Origin: Lingula anatina
Taxonomy: Eukaryota > Brachiopoda > Lingulata > Lingulida > Lingulidae
Assembly (NCBI RefSeq): GCF_001039355.2
Contig: NW_019775136.1
Span: 61,257-118,832 of the forward strand
Length of the DNA stretch: 57,576 nt
Reading direction: 5' to 3'
The notes beneath the pieces were generated by a model. That model was given only the letters and a program-made list of their open reading frames with translations, did not search any database and was not told the DNA's origin. The position numbers and the translations under genes were made by a program. Position 1 is the stretch's first letter, and each line of letters opens with the position of its first letter. Shown piece after piece: positions 46,501 through 57,576 of the stretch.

Positions 46501-49184
46501 AAAGCTTTTTATCACAATTTTGATGCAAATGGATTAGAATTTTGACACATATTTTTAGATTTCAAGTCAAAACACATTTTGCTTGTAATGAAAGCATCGT
46601 GTAGAAATGTAAACAGTATAAATAATAAATCCTGCTACATTCCAGACTACACAGCCTCTTGTCATATATCAGGCAGTGCCAGATTTAAACAAGATAGATG
46701 ACCCTGACCCAGTCAAGGTCACTTGTGAGGTCAGGAGAATGTTTGGATTACTGAAGGGTTTATTAACAGTCAGTGCCAAGTGAGTTTCAGCAGAATTTTA
46801 CAATGTTTCAGTTGAAGCAGTCTTGTCAAAATGTTAATTCTCTGATTCTTAATATTTAGTGCTCAAAAATTGTAATTGCCTAGTAACACATGACTTAAAC
46901 ATGCCATATAACAATTAAACTCCAATTAGGTGTAAACAGAAATGTTCACGTTTTAGATCAACGATGAAGGATCATAATTATAAGGAATGAATTTCATTCA
47001 TCCTGAATTAATTCCTTAAAATGATCTGCAAAATGCATTAGAATACAGTGGATCAAATAAATGTCAATAAGATGAAGTTATTGTGGGTTACTGAAGAAAA
47101 AATTTCCAAAACCATATCCTAGTTTATTGTCATGCTGCTTTTTTTAAACATTGATTTGACCTTTGCCTTAAAATTTACAATTTTCATTATTTTTCCAGAT
47201 TAAATCGTTCAGCATATCATGCTGGTGAGACAGCTGTCCTTAATTTAGGTGTTGAAAATCGTACTTCAAAAAGAATAAACAAAATAACAATAAAGGTTTG
47301 CTATATCAGATGTCATTTTTTATTCTCATAATCTGGACATGTTTTAAAAACATAACCTAATATAAATTGCTTATATAGTGCATATCTTCTTTTTTCTCTG
47401 TAAATATATATTGTGCACTGCAGGTTTGTCAATCATACCTTTAAAACACCTCTGTTATCATGTGCTGTGACTGGTGAAGAATATCTTTTTTCTACAATAT
47501 TTCTGCTCATGTTTTTATTTCTGTATCAAATTTACAATATTTGCAGTGTTGTATAGTCATGAAACTTTCCGTAAATTTTCCAGCTGATACGAGATTTGAA
47601 TCTTGCCTTTAAGAGGCCCAGATCAACCAGCACTGTCTCCAACTCCAGTACAGCTAGTGCCAAGAGTCCACAACATGGGCTGTTGACATTTCAACCTGAG
47701 GGGGGAACAAGGACAGTGTGGGGAAAGATATTGGAGGGCAGGAATCCTAAACTTTTGGAGAAGTATTGTGCAGTGTTTACTGGTCATTTCATAGCTTAAA
47801 CAAAGTAAAGGCATTTGATAACAAACATTTTGCATTGATGGTATAATCCATTACCTGTAGAGTACAAAATTAAGAGAAATTTGTTATTCAATTAGCAATG
47901 GGTGAAGGGTAGCTCTGTATTCTCCTTTGATATTTCAGTAGATTCTCATATGTACTAATATTTTAGTCTGTAATAAATTGAAAATAATCCTCATTTTACA
48001 TCTCACTTGTTTAACATAATCACTATCTGCTAACTAATTAAAAGAAATGGTCCAATGATCGAAAAGATTTTGTGCAACGACTACTGAAATTGATTATCTG
48101 TTGCCATTGATAGATGTTGTGATATTGCTTTCAGAGGTTTGAGTAAAGTGTTTATACCATTGGCAGTAGCAGACAATACATTGAACTCCAATGAAATAGC
48201 ATCAACATCCAATGGAGAGCACATACATGTAAGGTTCTATTAACATTGTGAAGTAATTTGGCTATTGAGTTTAATTCACCTCTTTTGTAAGCAATTTATT
48301 TTAGTTTCCTAGAAAAAAAGGGAATAGAAAATGACAAGCAGAGAAGTGGCTTGAAAAAAATGTGGCTAATTTCAAAGTACGTTATGTACGCAGAGCATTC
48401 ATAAAACACACATTTTTTGTAAAGGCATTGTCTGGCCTCAATTTTTATCAGATAGCAAAAAGTAAATCTTATGCTACAGCCACCTTTCCTTCTCACATTT
48501 GACTAAAAAAATGTACAGAAAAAGATCAAAATCATAACTAGAAGAATATCATCTGTGACATTCCAGTGTGAATACAATGTGCAAGTGGAAGTTTCTGTTG
48601 ATGCAGTTCCAACTCTTGACTTGAAAGTACCTGTTCACTGTATTTATCATCCACCTAATAAAGAGGTTGGTATGTTATGTTACTGGTTATTTGGTAATAC
48701 AGTATTGTTTTTGAAAAATGATAATATATATTTTTTATATTTATTTAAAAAAAGTTAAGAGAGGCAAAATGTGGTCTTGTGATAACTTTTGTCAGTTTGT
48801 TGACTAGTCATTTTAGGCTGTCAGTATGTTGAGGAGTAGCTGTATTTTGGATATTGAAGAGAAACGACATTTTGTGATTTTATTATAAGTTTGACGGAAT
48901 TTTTTTTCAGTGGGCAGAATGGTCCCCTCCAGATTGGGTCTTCTCATGCAAATGTATTCTGTCTGAGAAACAGAGAATGCTAACACAGGAATCTCTAAGT
49001 ATGAAACTTATAATATTTGAACAATTATGAAATTCTGTGAAGAGTACAGTTGTATTTTGGTAGATAATAACTTAATGCAATGATTGATTGCCTTTTTCAT
49101 TCTCACTTACATGAGAATTTTTTCCTTTCAGATTCAGAAAGCTTTGCTGGTATTCCTGGATTTCAAGTTCTAGGTGAAAATTGA
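43515..49184 (+). CDS. Arrestin-domain-containing (alpha-arrestin-like) protein
   Basis: Twelve exons: 43515-43576, 44280-44353, 44766-44876, 45336-45401, 46314-46408, 46646-46779, 47199-47295, 47584-47762, 48135-48228, 48567-48665, 48911-48998 and 49132-49184. The product has 383 residues and every phase closes. The N-terminal arrestin fold shows GEYFGGEKVSGVVYL, GHGIKLKIRGYEKYWFED, the hallmark GTIPRGQYMYPFQYPLPQE followed by IPGTF, and GLVEYYVTAEV. The C-terminal fold shows LKGLLTVSAKLNRSAYHAGE followed by TAVLNLGVEN, and YNVQVEVSVDAVPTLDLKVP. A Ser/Thr-rich insert (RPRSTSTVSNSSTASAKSP) interrupts the C domain. Family role: cytosolic adaptors in membrane-protein trafficking, often through E3 ligases. 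The tail has WSPPDW but no clear PPxY, so ligase recruitment is unproven. I cannot assign it to a named ARRDC. Exon 2 uses donor AAGT|GTGAGT. Confidence 0.87.
44997..45164. mobile_element. CAGGGG-type MITE, copy 3, TSD AAGAG
   Basis: 168 bp in arrestin intron 3. Ends CAGGGGTGGATCCAG and CTAAATCCGCCCCTG are imperfect inverses. It is flanked by an exact 5-bp duplication AAGAG at 44992-44996 and 45165-45169. The interior contains GTCTTCC/GGAAGAC symmetry. Its ends resemble those of 29573-29870. Confidence 0.85.
45480..45694. mobile_element. Tourist/Harbinger-like MITE, unit 1 of tandem pair
   Basis: 215 bp in arrestin intron 4. The terminal repeats are of the form GRC..ATTYCCAGAG followed by TAGATCGATCTA, inverted at the other end. 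It is flanked by TTA at 45477-45479 and 45695-45697, the 3-bp target type of PIF/Harbinger elements. Confidence 0.75.
45698..45912. mobile_element. Tourist/Harbinger-like MITE, unit 2 of tandem pair
   Basis: 215 bp, about 94% identical by eye to unit 1 and in the same orientation. It shares the middle TTA with unit 1 and is followed by TTA at 45913-45915. The exact shared TTA suggests either insertion next to the first copy or a dimer formed by transposition or recombination. Confidence 0.75.
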
Positions 49185-50855
49185 TGAATTTTAAAACTTT
49201 TATGACCAATTAAAAAGTTTTTGTAACTGTGGTTTTGACTTTCATTTTAAAGGCATATTCCAATACTGACATGCTTATACATTGGTGCTGAATCAAACAA
49301 GAGGTGAATTTAATTGGACCCTTCTGTGATGGTGCTGGCATGATATACAATCAGAAAATACAAGTTTTTAAATTCTTAGTGCTGGTAATGCTGAGAGCAT
49401 GGAACTGTGGGGGTTTTTTTTTCAGCCAGATGAAACCATTTGTAAGTTAAGATTGAAGTGTTTTGTGTTGCAAAAAAGCATAAATTGATAACTTTACAGG
49501 TAAACGTTTTAAACCTAAGAATCTGATGTGAGTTTATTTATTGGTTTTAGCTGTATATAGATTTTTCCATGACCTGAAAGAACGGGTGGACATAAATATT
49601 GCTTTTTGCACTATTATTGCATTATGGTTGTAAGAAAAACTTTGGTGTATAAGTGCAATAGTTTTTCATTAAAAAATTCATTACACAAAAACCCTGCTCA
49701 GTTGTTATCCTCAGTCAAGTCAGAGGTGCTGTGATCATGATGTACTAAATTCTCATTTCATCTTGAGGTTACCTAGAAGTTCATTAATTTAATAGCAGAC
49801 TTCCAACAAAGTGTCTACAATTAACACTCCTTTGTATTTTGGTTGTAGGACTAACCAAAAATCATTAAAATGACATTTTTTTATTTGACAATATTTGTCC
49901 TAAAATATAGAACAGAGCCAGGTAAACAGAAAGAAAATTAGCCACATGCAGATAATTTAAAGTCCCATTATCACGACTACTATAACTCCTATTTTAAATA
50001 TGTCTCTGATCTGGTCTGGTCTGGTTAAATGCAGAACATTTCTACAAATATTTTCTGACCCAGTCTTGATACATTTGACTGATAAATTCATGCCATGCTC
50101 CTAAACATATGTCGCAAGTAGGTAAATAACACATCTATTGCTAATGTTGGAGAATGAAAAGTTGCAATTAAACGTGATTAATGTATTATAAATACACGGA
50201 TTATCCTTATACTGTCTATATGAGCAAGTGATATTACAATGTGAATTCTACTTGGTACAAATTTAAAGAGAATATCTCAACATCTTCAAACAAGAAGTCT
50301 GAATATCTGCCTTATTTTTAAAACAAGACTTCCACAATGTTCAAGCTATTTAAATACACAACAGCAATTTTAAACTGGAAGCAATCCACAGAAAAAAGAA
50401 ATTTTGCAAGACCAAATCCTTTTATTTTCCTCCGCCCAAAAAATTTCTTTTACACAATCTTAAAGCAGCACATGAATATAAATACATGACAGCAGAAAAA
50501 TGGTCTTATATGAAGAATAAACTACAATGAAATATGCCTCCAACGACCTCTAATTATTCTAAATGGTTTAGAATACACTTCTTGGATACTTTCCTCCAGC
50601 ACCGCGTTTTACACATGAACACCATTGTCCCAATGGGAAATTCAGAAGTGCTAAGAAACTCCCACTATTTACCATTTTTCTTGTTCCAGGTATTTTATTT
50701 CCCATTTTTCATCACTTTGCTTTTCATCTTCTCACAGGTATTATTTTTCACGCGTTTCATGCATTTTTTGTATTATATGACATGTTGAAGTTGAGAAATT
50801 CGTAACTATGAGCAGTACAAACGGCTGTTATAAAGAGTCACAATGTTATCCAGCA
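49185..50855. other. 3' flanks of convergent arrestin-domain gene and PDAP1
   Basis: Non-coding AT-rich sequence between two converging stop codons. TTTATT at 50421-50426 is a candidate minus-strand poly(A) signal for PDAP1. No clear AATAAA was found near the arrestin stop; one lies far downstream near 50514. No repeat family was recognised. Confidence 0.45.
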
Positions 50856-53170
50856 TCATGTCTTCTGGGCTGCAGCTTCCTTTGCTAGAAAACATAATAT
50901 ATAACATTAAGTGGGACAATGAAATTGAATCATTTCCATTTGTGCTTAAAGACTAACAGCAAAGAGAGTTTACCAGACTTATCTTTATAAACAACAATAG
51001 AAATTCTTTTTGTCAACATAAGTGACTCTATCCTAAGGAACAATTAGTTTTATCTGGCTTATTTTGCTTGCATGTGCTGGAAAGGATTTTTCCCTCCAAC
51101 TTTGTATTTTGATTCAATAAAAAGTAAACACATAAGAAAGAATATTTACAACCCAAAAACAACTTCAAATAAACAAATTTTAAATATCTACTGGAAAAAT
51201 ACCTTTCTGTTCTTCCTCTCTTTTTCTTGCTGCCTCTTCTCTTTGCTTTTTGATGATTGCTAACCTGGCTAAATCTGCTTTTGCTTCATCGGTTTTTCCC
51301 TCCTTGTGAAGTTTTTGATAATGTAATCTTGCTCTCTGCTTTTCTAGTTCCTCCCTTCAATGACAATTTCAAAATGTCACATACATTCCGAACCCATAAG
51401 GCTAACTTGAAGGTGTGTCAAACGAAGAGAGTTGTACAAAGAAGAAAAACTGTGAATAGATAAAGTTCTAGTTCCTCTCTTCAATGTCAATTTTCATATG
51501 TTATATACATCCACTGCCCACAAAGCTTAATGGATCAGATATAAAAAGAAAAACTATGAACAGATTATATAACAATCTTACTTACTTTTCTCTCCTGGAT
51601 AATGTTGTCTTAGGAGCATCATCCATATTCAAGTCTGTAACTTTTTTATTTCTTTTTCCTCCAATGTTTGGATTATGTATTTCTCCTTGGATGAGGTAGG
51701 AAATACCCTTTGCCTTTTTATTCTGGGTAAAAAAAATGGTCATAATATTATCATGTGTAACATTCTACTGCGATAATATTAATAAATTATTCAGTCACAG
51801 TCACTTTTTTGCTCTGGAATTCATACATAGATCACCCACTGAATGATGTGCCTAAAATATAGTATATCCTGTTCTTTAAGTACTATGACATAATAATTCT
51901 CACAATCAAAACACTAAGCAGCCCATTATCTCATAAACTAAGCTATATCAATGTAGTCACTGAAAATATCACAAGAATAACAATTCAAACGCAAAACAAT
52001 CCCTATCACCTACTTCGTCGTCATCACTATCGCTCTCCTCACTGGAAGATGGAGGCAGTTCACCTGGTGCTCCATGTTCTTTTTTATTTGTTGCCTTGGT
52101 TTCACTGGCCCCTGTTTCTTCCTCCTCTTCTGACTCCTCATCACTAGGAAGACCCTGATTTCTCTATTTTATATAATACAATAAAAATATAGTAAGTGGT
52201 AGGTGTCACCTAGGGTCCAATATTCAATTAGTTAGCTATTAAGACAAACAGAATGTGTAAATATTTGGTTTCTTTATCAAAAATACAGTAGCTGATGGAT
52301 TCTAAATGCAGTGGGTCCTCAAATTGAAAATTTTATTTCGTATACAAAAATATGTAAGTAAAGGATACCCTCCAGTGCTTCCTCTTCTCATCTTCTTCAC
52401 GCTGTGCCTTTAAATCTTCTGCATCTGTGAAATGTCGTCTCTGTCCCTTATGGGAAAATTTCTTCCCTCTGCTTCCACCTTAATAGCACAAAGTTAATGC
52501 AATATTAAAAACCAGTATTTTTAAATGAATGTTGGGAACTGTTCATTGTTTTTTTAATGCATTCAATAATGAACAATGTGGAATAGCATCACTGGGGCTC
52601 GTTTGTTGTTTTAATTTCAGTGGTAATGAAGTGGGGGCCGTAGCGATAGTCCGAAGGTTCAATAGTCCGAAGGTTCATTGGTCCGAAAGTTCACTATAGA
52701 ACCTTCGGACCAATGAACCCTTGATTAAAAAATCGATGAAAATGTTACCACTTTTCGGACCAATGAACCTTCGGACTATCGAGACGCCCCCATGAAGTGC
52801 ACATATTCAGTATCCCTCATCCATTATCACTCAGTGTGGTGAACATGTAAAAACGTCTAAAATGTATGCTAGACATAAACAGTTTGACAAAATAACACAA
52901 GCAGCTGGGTCGATCCAAGATCTGATTTACTAGATCTGAAGGTTCTTATGTACAGCTTAAATCAACTGCCTACTTTAAATTGAGGTAGAACTAGAATGTT
53001 GAACTCGGAAGTCGGAACCATGTGAAGAACTTGCTTTAGTGTAAGCACTGTTGTGTCGGATTAATGCTTTATTTTACATAACAACATGCCTACTGATTAA
53101 AAAATGAATACTTTTTCAACCTCATTTTAGAATTTCTTAACATTTTTACGGTTAACTTACCTCTCGGCAT
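50856..53170 (-). CDS. PDAP1: PDAP1, 28-kDa heat- and acid-stable phosphoprotein
   Basis: Six exons on the minus strand: 53170-53161, 52478-52369, 52163-52014 (or 52154-52014), 51722-51586, 51354-51203 and 50884-50856. Length is 195 or 192 residues (human 181). [20 protein letters not shown] resembles MPKGG-KGGHKGRARQY of PDAP1. The middle is acidic with casein-kinase-2-like serines ([12 protein letters not shown]). [17 protein letters not shown] matches the family block KGVEGLI-IENPN, and LSRREKEELEKQ plus [20 protein letters not shown] are nearly identical to it. The family is a conserved, mostly coiled or disordered charged protein first found as PDGF-A-associated; its exact role is unsettled. 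The first exon carries only ten coding bases. Intron 2 has a U12-like donor (GTATCCTTT). It is head-to-head with BUD31. Confidence 0.92.
51464..51575. repeat. Partial tandem duplicate of exon 5 splice acceptor in PDAP1 intron 4
   Basis: TTCTAGTTCCTCTCTTCAAT here repeats the exon 5 border TTCTAGTTCCTCCCTTCAAT at 51342-51361. The next 100 bases of both copies also align (CAATTT, ATACAT, AGAAAAACT-TGAA). It is a tandem duplication of about 120 bp that copied the 3' splice site and a dozen exon bases. Confidence 0.7.
52634..52791. mobile_element. hAT-like MITE in PDAP1 intron 1, TSD ATGAAGTG
   Basis: 158 bp. The arms carry CGATAGTCCGAAGGTTCA and TTGGTCCGAAA, with the inverse on the right. The left arm has an extra copy of ATAGTCCGAAGGTTCA. 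The ends are GGGGC/GCCCC. An exact 8-bp duplication ATGAAGTG flanks it at 52626-52633 and 52792-52799. This is the target length of hAT elements. No ORF. Confidence 0.85.
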
Positions 53171-53368
53171 TTTACTTGACTAGTAAAGAAGGAAAATATG
53201 ACAAAGTGAATTGCACCACACCAGAAAAACCGGATGGGCTCTTCAGCATCCCACAATTCTGTCCGAGTCTGCGCAGTGCCTACTTTACCACTTCCTGAAG
53301 AATAACGTGAAGAAAGAACGTAATATTTGCAGTCTCACAACAGGTAGTTTAAACGGCCATAAACAGAC
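53171..53368. promoter_or_regulatory. Bidirectional promoter PDAP1 / BUD31
   Basis: Only 198 bp separate the two divergent start codons. The interval contains TGCGCAGTGC (53270-53279), a partial NRF1-type site, and CCACTTCCTG (53288-53297), an ETS-type site. Both are common in housekeeping bidirectional promoters. No TATA box is evident. Transcription start sites cannot be placed from sequence alone. Confidence 0.7.
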
Positions 53369-55628
53369 ATGGGAAAAGTGAGAAAAAGTAAGAAGCCTCC
53401 TCCAGAGGGATGGGAACTTATTGAACCTACGCTAGATGAATTGGATCAAAAAATGAGAGAAGGTAAGTAATCTGAAGAAAGTTTTTCCTTTCCCATTTCT
53501 GCTAGTAGAGTAGTAGTAGTACCACATTTACTTCAGTTTGTACCACCCAGTGTAATGAATATTGGAAATGGAGTGAAGTGAAATAGAATTAAGTATTAAA
53601 ACATGGTGAATCAACACAAAGTTTTTAGTAGTAATTGCAATATACATTAAATCTCTGGCATTATTTCGTGACATCTGAACTAATTAGTCAATTTTGTTAA
53701 ATGGAAATGGCTAGGGCAAATCGTTTTAATCATTGAATTCATTTGCACTACGAATTGTGGGCTTTCAAAGTATAAGTCAACAAGTTACAAATCTGTGTAA
53801 TCCATCATGATCAATATATTCAAATTAGGCTGTTAACTTATGAGCAATCTAAGTAACTGGGAAGTGCAGTGGTTTTTCTCAACTGTCACAACACTATTGC
53901 CTAACACAATTAACACAGTGAATTGAAATAAAATCAATAATTTTTATGCTAATATAATACCCATATGGATTCACGTTTACCTTTTATTTCTTTAATTTGT
54001 GTACTTAGATACTGAAAATGTTTTTAATCACAAATAAACTTACATGCCAGGATATAAATTAAATTTTTTTTCAGCTCAGACAGATCCCCATGAAGGAAAA
54101 CGTAAAGTAGAAACCCTGTGGCCTGTGTTCAAGATCCATCATCAGAGATCTCGCTATGTGTTTGATTTATATCACAAAAGAAAAGCAATAAGTAAAGGTA
54201 AGATGTCTTTTACATGGACTAAAAAGTTTCACGTGGCAAAGTAAACCATGTAGCGAATTTAAAAGGGGGGAATTTATATATATAAGAAGGAAGAAGAAGA
54301 AGTTTAATTAATACTTTATTGTCATCACTAAAAATGATTAAATATTATGTTGGACCCTATATATAAGAAGAATAGGGGAAATAATGACTTTTTTGTACTA
54401 AGATCTTTTTATATTTTTGTTATAGAACTATACGATTACTGCATTAAGGAGAACCTTGCTGATGCCCGCCTTATTGCTAAATGGAAAAAACAAGGCTATG
54501 AAAACTTATGCTGTTTGAGGTGTATACAGGCAAGGGACACTAATTTTGGAACAAATTGCATCTGCAGGGTACCAAAAAGCAAATTGGAAGAGGTAAGATA
54601 TCACAAAGCAAAATTATGCATTTTTAAATTTATTTATTTATAATTTAATTTTTTATGTATTTATTTATTTTCATAAAAGAACTTTGCCAAAGTGATTAAA
54701 TAAATTTGACAAGTTATAGTTTATTTTTACATGCTGTTAATACTTTATGTTTACCACACACACACATATATTGAAAAGAAAACCAAGTAGTTCTTTTTGC
54801 TCTGCCATATGATGCCTTTGCTTGTTTTGCTCTAAGCAATGTTAACAGGATGGGCTTAGCATGTCGGTAGATGCTAATTACCCACGTCTTGTTGTTCTGG
54901 CATTGTGGGTTTTTATCCCAGTGATATATTGGTGATGGCAAAATCCTGACAACATCCTCGAAGAAAATTGGATCTAATTGTAGATAATTTCAAGTCAAAT
55001 GGTTTTATATGAACTGTGGGACAACAGGTGAGAAGATTGATGAAGGTATTAGAGAGGAATGGTGCACCTGAAAACGCAGTCCTGTAATGTTAAATAGAAA
55101 TCATACGTTTGTCAGTTGGTAATGATGCCACTATGCAGCTGCATGACTGTAATGAACAAAATCTGACAATTTGGTTTATATGAATGTACCGCAGTCCATC
55201 TTACGACAACAAATGGCACTAATCTATTTAGATGAATGAAAGGGGTAACATTTCTTTAAAAGTTTCTCAATGCACTGCATTTCATCTAAAACGAGGCCAT
55301 TCATCACCAGTTATTAATGTAGTGACTTACTTGTCTCAAATTAGGTAGCATATCGAGGCACATGTAAAATAGGATAATGCTTTTTCATACTTCAAAGCTT
55401 AGACAATGTATGATTCCCCTATTGTTATGCTTTATTTTGTTGATTATTTGAAAACTGGTAAGGGATACGCTTTACAATCCTAAAGCCCTTTGTTCTTTAT
55501 CATTTCCATATGAATGACCACCACATCTTCAAAGAAGTTTAGTTACACATTTATCATCCATTCGCTTTATATTTCAGGGTCGTATTGTGGAGTGTGTTCA
55601 CTGTGGATGTAGAGGATGCTCTGGATAG
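53369..55628 (+). CDS. BUD31: BUD31, spliceosome-associated G10 protein
   Basis: Four exons, 53369-53462, 54075-54197, 54426-54592 and 55578-55628, encode 144 residues, the same length as human BUD31. [60 protein letters not shown] and [18 protein letters not shown] follow the family almost without gaps. The C-terminal zinc-binding cysteines are all present ([17 protein letters not shown]). The role is well known: a core component of the Prp19-related/NTC part of the active spliceosome, in the nucleus. Poly(A) signal AATAAA at 56199-56204. It shares a short promoter with PDAP1. Confidence 0.97.
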
Positions 55629-57181
55629 AAGACAGCTTCAATGAATATGTTAATAATGATGAAACCAGGTTATTCAGATTACCCCTGAAATATTCTATGA
55701 CAGTATACCAGCCTATATAGAACTGGCCCTTAATGGATCTGAACTTGAATTTAACTAGAAAGCACCTGGCTTGTGGTGTACCTGACATTCTTTCAGCAAC
55801 GATGTGATCGGTTGGTGTCATTATTCATGACCAATCCAGAAAGAAAAAAGAACAGGCAGGGGCCTATAACATCCCATTGGCCTTCTTCTTGGTTTCCTGG
55901 ATCTGTGACATTGTCCTGGTGACTTGATCTGCTTTTTGTATTTCTTTTATGGTTTTACTTACCTGTATGGGAAATGGACTGCCCTCTTGAATAATCAAAT
56001 TGTAATTGATAGTAATGGAGCCTTTTTAGAGACATCTTAATTTCAAGAATATGATTGATAAGTTGACAAATGCACAGCTATAATGTATGATCTTTTTTTG
56101 GATGATTAAATGCATTTTTTTTTTTTTTTTTGAAAAAAAGTTTTTAGTGGGATCAAAGTGAAAAAGTATGTTTAGTTTTGTCTAGTAATTTTGTGTAAAT
56201 AAATATTTTATCAAAAGTTGTAGTAGTGTGCCATAGTCCACAGTGTAAAGTCTCTGATTAGAAATACAATACATTAGTTTATTAGATTCGCTTCCAGGGC
56301 CGTTGATTTTTCGCCAAATATTCTTAAAAGATTAGGAGTTTTACTGAGTTTATCACAAGACTTTGGGGGGCAAGTTTGTTTAATCTCCATTCTTTATTCT
56401 GATGAATACGATAGATGCTGTATCGATCAAAATCTGACGATGTCTTTGCTTAACAGAGTTTGAAAAGTCGGGAGACGGGTCTGTTATTGCCAATTGTCAT
56501 AGTCATTAAGTGAAATTAACCTACCAAAAGAAAAAAAGTAACAAAAGGTAGTAAAATAATACATATAGATCTATGATAATAAAAGGAAAAAATCTTTCGG
56601 CGTGGCTATCAAAGTACTTGTATGTAACGATATTTCCATCGTGGTGACAAGCGTCATATCACCCCTATGAGGGCTCTCTATGGATATAGTAGTATGAACG
56701 CTAAAATGTCAATTGACGTCTCGTTCGGAGGAAAATGTGTGGTTTGGATCAAAAGAAAAAAGGCCAAATGTTAATACCGTTTTTGAGGTTTAGCCCCCAC
56801 CCCCTTTTTAGAATCAGTTGACTGGTCGGATGTAATGGTTTGAATAATGTACATTATTCTGATATTGTAATAAAATGTGATATAAGTCTAGAACAATAAC
56901 TGGGTGGGGTTTCTTTCGTTCTTTTTGTTCGATATACACGGGCGACCAAAAGTTAAACAACACTTTTTCTCTACACATATTTCAAGAACGAGAATCTCGT
57001 TAAGCTTTAATTTGTACAGTACAAGTATCTTTACTTGTGTCCCTGTCTGTTACATCGAGCCCTACTAATTTTCTGAAAGAGCAATAAGTATGTATACCTA
57101 AATGAAATATAGCGCGTGATATAAGACGTGGCTAATGTTTTGAACCAACGTTCAATACTCGGACCCAACTTTAAATATCTG
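55629..57181. other. BUD31 3' UTR and downstream sequence
   Basis: A T homopolymer lies at about 56116-56132, and AATAAA at 56199-56204. Beyond about 56.3 kb no gene or known repeat was recognised. Confidence 0.45.
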
Positions 57182-57318
57182 GGCCCCGTAACTCGAAAGC
57201 ATCGCGCGTTGCGACCGAGCGCAAGACTCTCGATTCCATAGCCCCCATATGGGGCGAGTTATGGAATCGAGACGCTTGTGCTAGGTGGCAATGCGCCATG
57301 CTTTCGAATTACGGGGCC
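57182..57318. mobile_element. Palindromic MITE with GGCCCCGTAA ends
   Basis: 137 bp, almost wholly two inverted arms of about 60 bp (GGCCCCGTAACTCGAAAGCA left, with the inverse right) around a short centre. It is flanked by CTG at 57179-57181 and 57319-57321. The ends resemble PIF/Harbinger-type MITEs, but the CTG target is not the usual TWA. Confidence 0.7.
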
Positions 57319-57536
57319 CTGAACTAGGCCTACTGTGAATTTATCTTATCCTGATGTAGACCAAATTTTTGGATAAAATTTTTAACCAATTTTCGAAACG
57401 GCCCTTTGATAATACAAATATAGTTCACGTGTAGTAATTGCAAAGATACATGGCATAGGTGGAGTTGGCGTACCTGGTTTATCAATATTACACGATGGTT
57501 CAGTAAAGAAGTAGTCAAATGGCACCAGACCAATGG

Positions 57537-57537
57537 T

Positions 57538-57568
<31 letters not shown>

Positions 57569-57576
57569 GGGGAAAA
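57537..57576. repeat. (GT)n then G homopolymer at window end
   Basis: GT repeats pass into about 21 G and then AAAA at the last base. It resembles a degraded sequence end, as at 34498-34596. Confidence 0.8.

Noticed and set aside
54714-54941. 75-codon minus-strand frame in BUD31 intron 3
   Set aside because: Intronic, no homology and no splice context.
1-57576. tRNA, rRNA, snRNA, CRISPR, phage or operon features
   Set aside because: Looked for on both strands by eye. No cloverleaf with A/B boxes, no rRNA blocks and no regularly spaced repeats of CRISPR type were seen.

Overview
The window is ordinary animal nuclear DNA. It is AT-rich, and its genes are split into short exons (26-340 nt) by GT-AG introns of about 0.2 to 7 kb, with many small transposons and simple repeats. 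There are no operons, CRISPR arrays or phage genes. The exons translate into close relatives of known animal proteins. A PROP1-type homeobox gene and a PDAP1/BUD31 head-to-head pair arranged as in vertebrates suggest an invertebrate bilaterian, probably a marine deuterostome such as a hemichordate or cephalochordate. That placement is inference. The first base is the first base of an inverted-repeat element and the last bases are a GT run, a G run and AAAA, so the window may be a whole draft scaffold.

Layout from left to right. 1-539: a foldback element with arms of about 155 bp. 1363-2411 (-): the first two coding exons of PPP4R4; the rest lies beyond the left edge. 2828-5718 (+): complete EIF3K, divergent from PPP4R4 across about 0.4 kb. 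7148-12656 (-): complete TAF1A in 12 exons. 13756-15101 (+): an MCFD2-type EF-hand secretory protein. 15.9-18.2 kb: a decayed element made of nested inverted repeats. 19337-28223 (-): a PROP1-like paired-class homeobox gene in 4 exons. 28.2-37.8 kb: repeat-rich sequence, including a 3.2-kb segment present twice in a row and joined at an N after degraded sequence, which looks like an assembly artefact. 37871-39500 (+): a second MCFD2-like EF-hand gene with a candidate upstream first exon and a candidate alternative last exon. 42.4-42.96 kb: a minisatellite. 43515-49184 (+): a complete 12-exon arrestin-domain gene. 50856-53170 (-): PDAP1. 53369-55628 (+): BUD31, 198 bp from PDAP1 and divergent. 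57.2 kb: one more small inverted-repeat transposon.

The genes do not form one pathway. EIF3K (translation initiation), TAF1A (RNA polymerase I transcription), BUD31 (splicing) and PDAP1 are housekeeping genes. Several are arranged in divergent pairs that probably share promoters. Two MCFD2-family genes flank the developmental regulator PROP1. Gene models were built by hand from splice consensus and reading-frame phase; all internal phases close. I found no convincing tRNA or rRNA gene, and no new biological system. The most notable points are a family of short DNA transposons with exact 5-bp target duplications, the probable haplotype duplication, and alternative exons of the second MCFD2-like gene.
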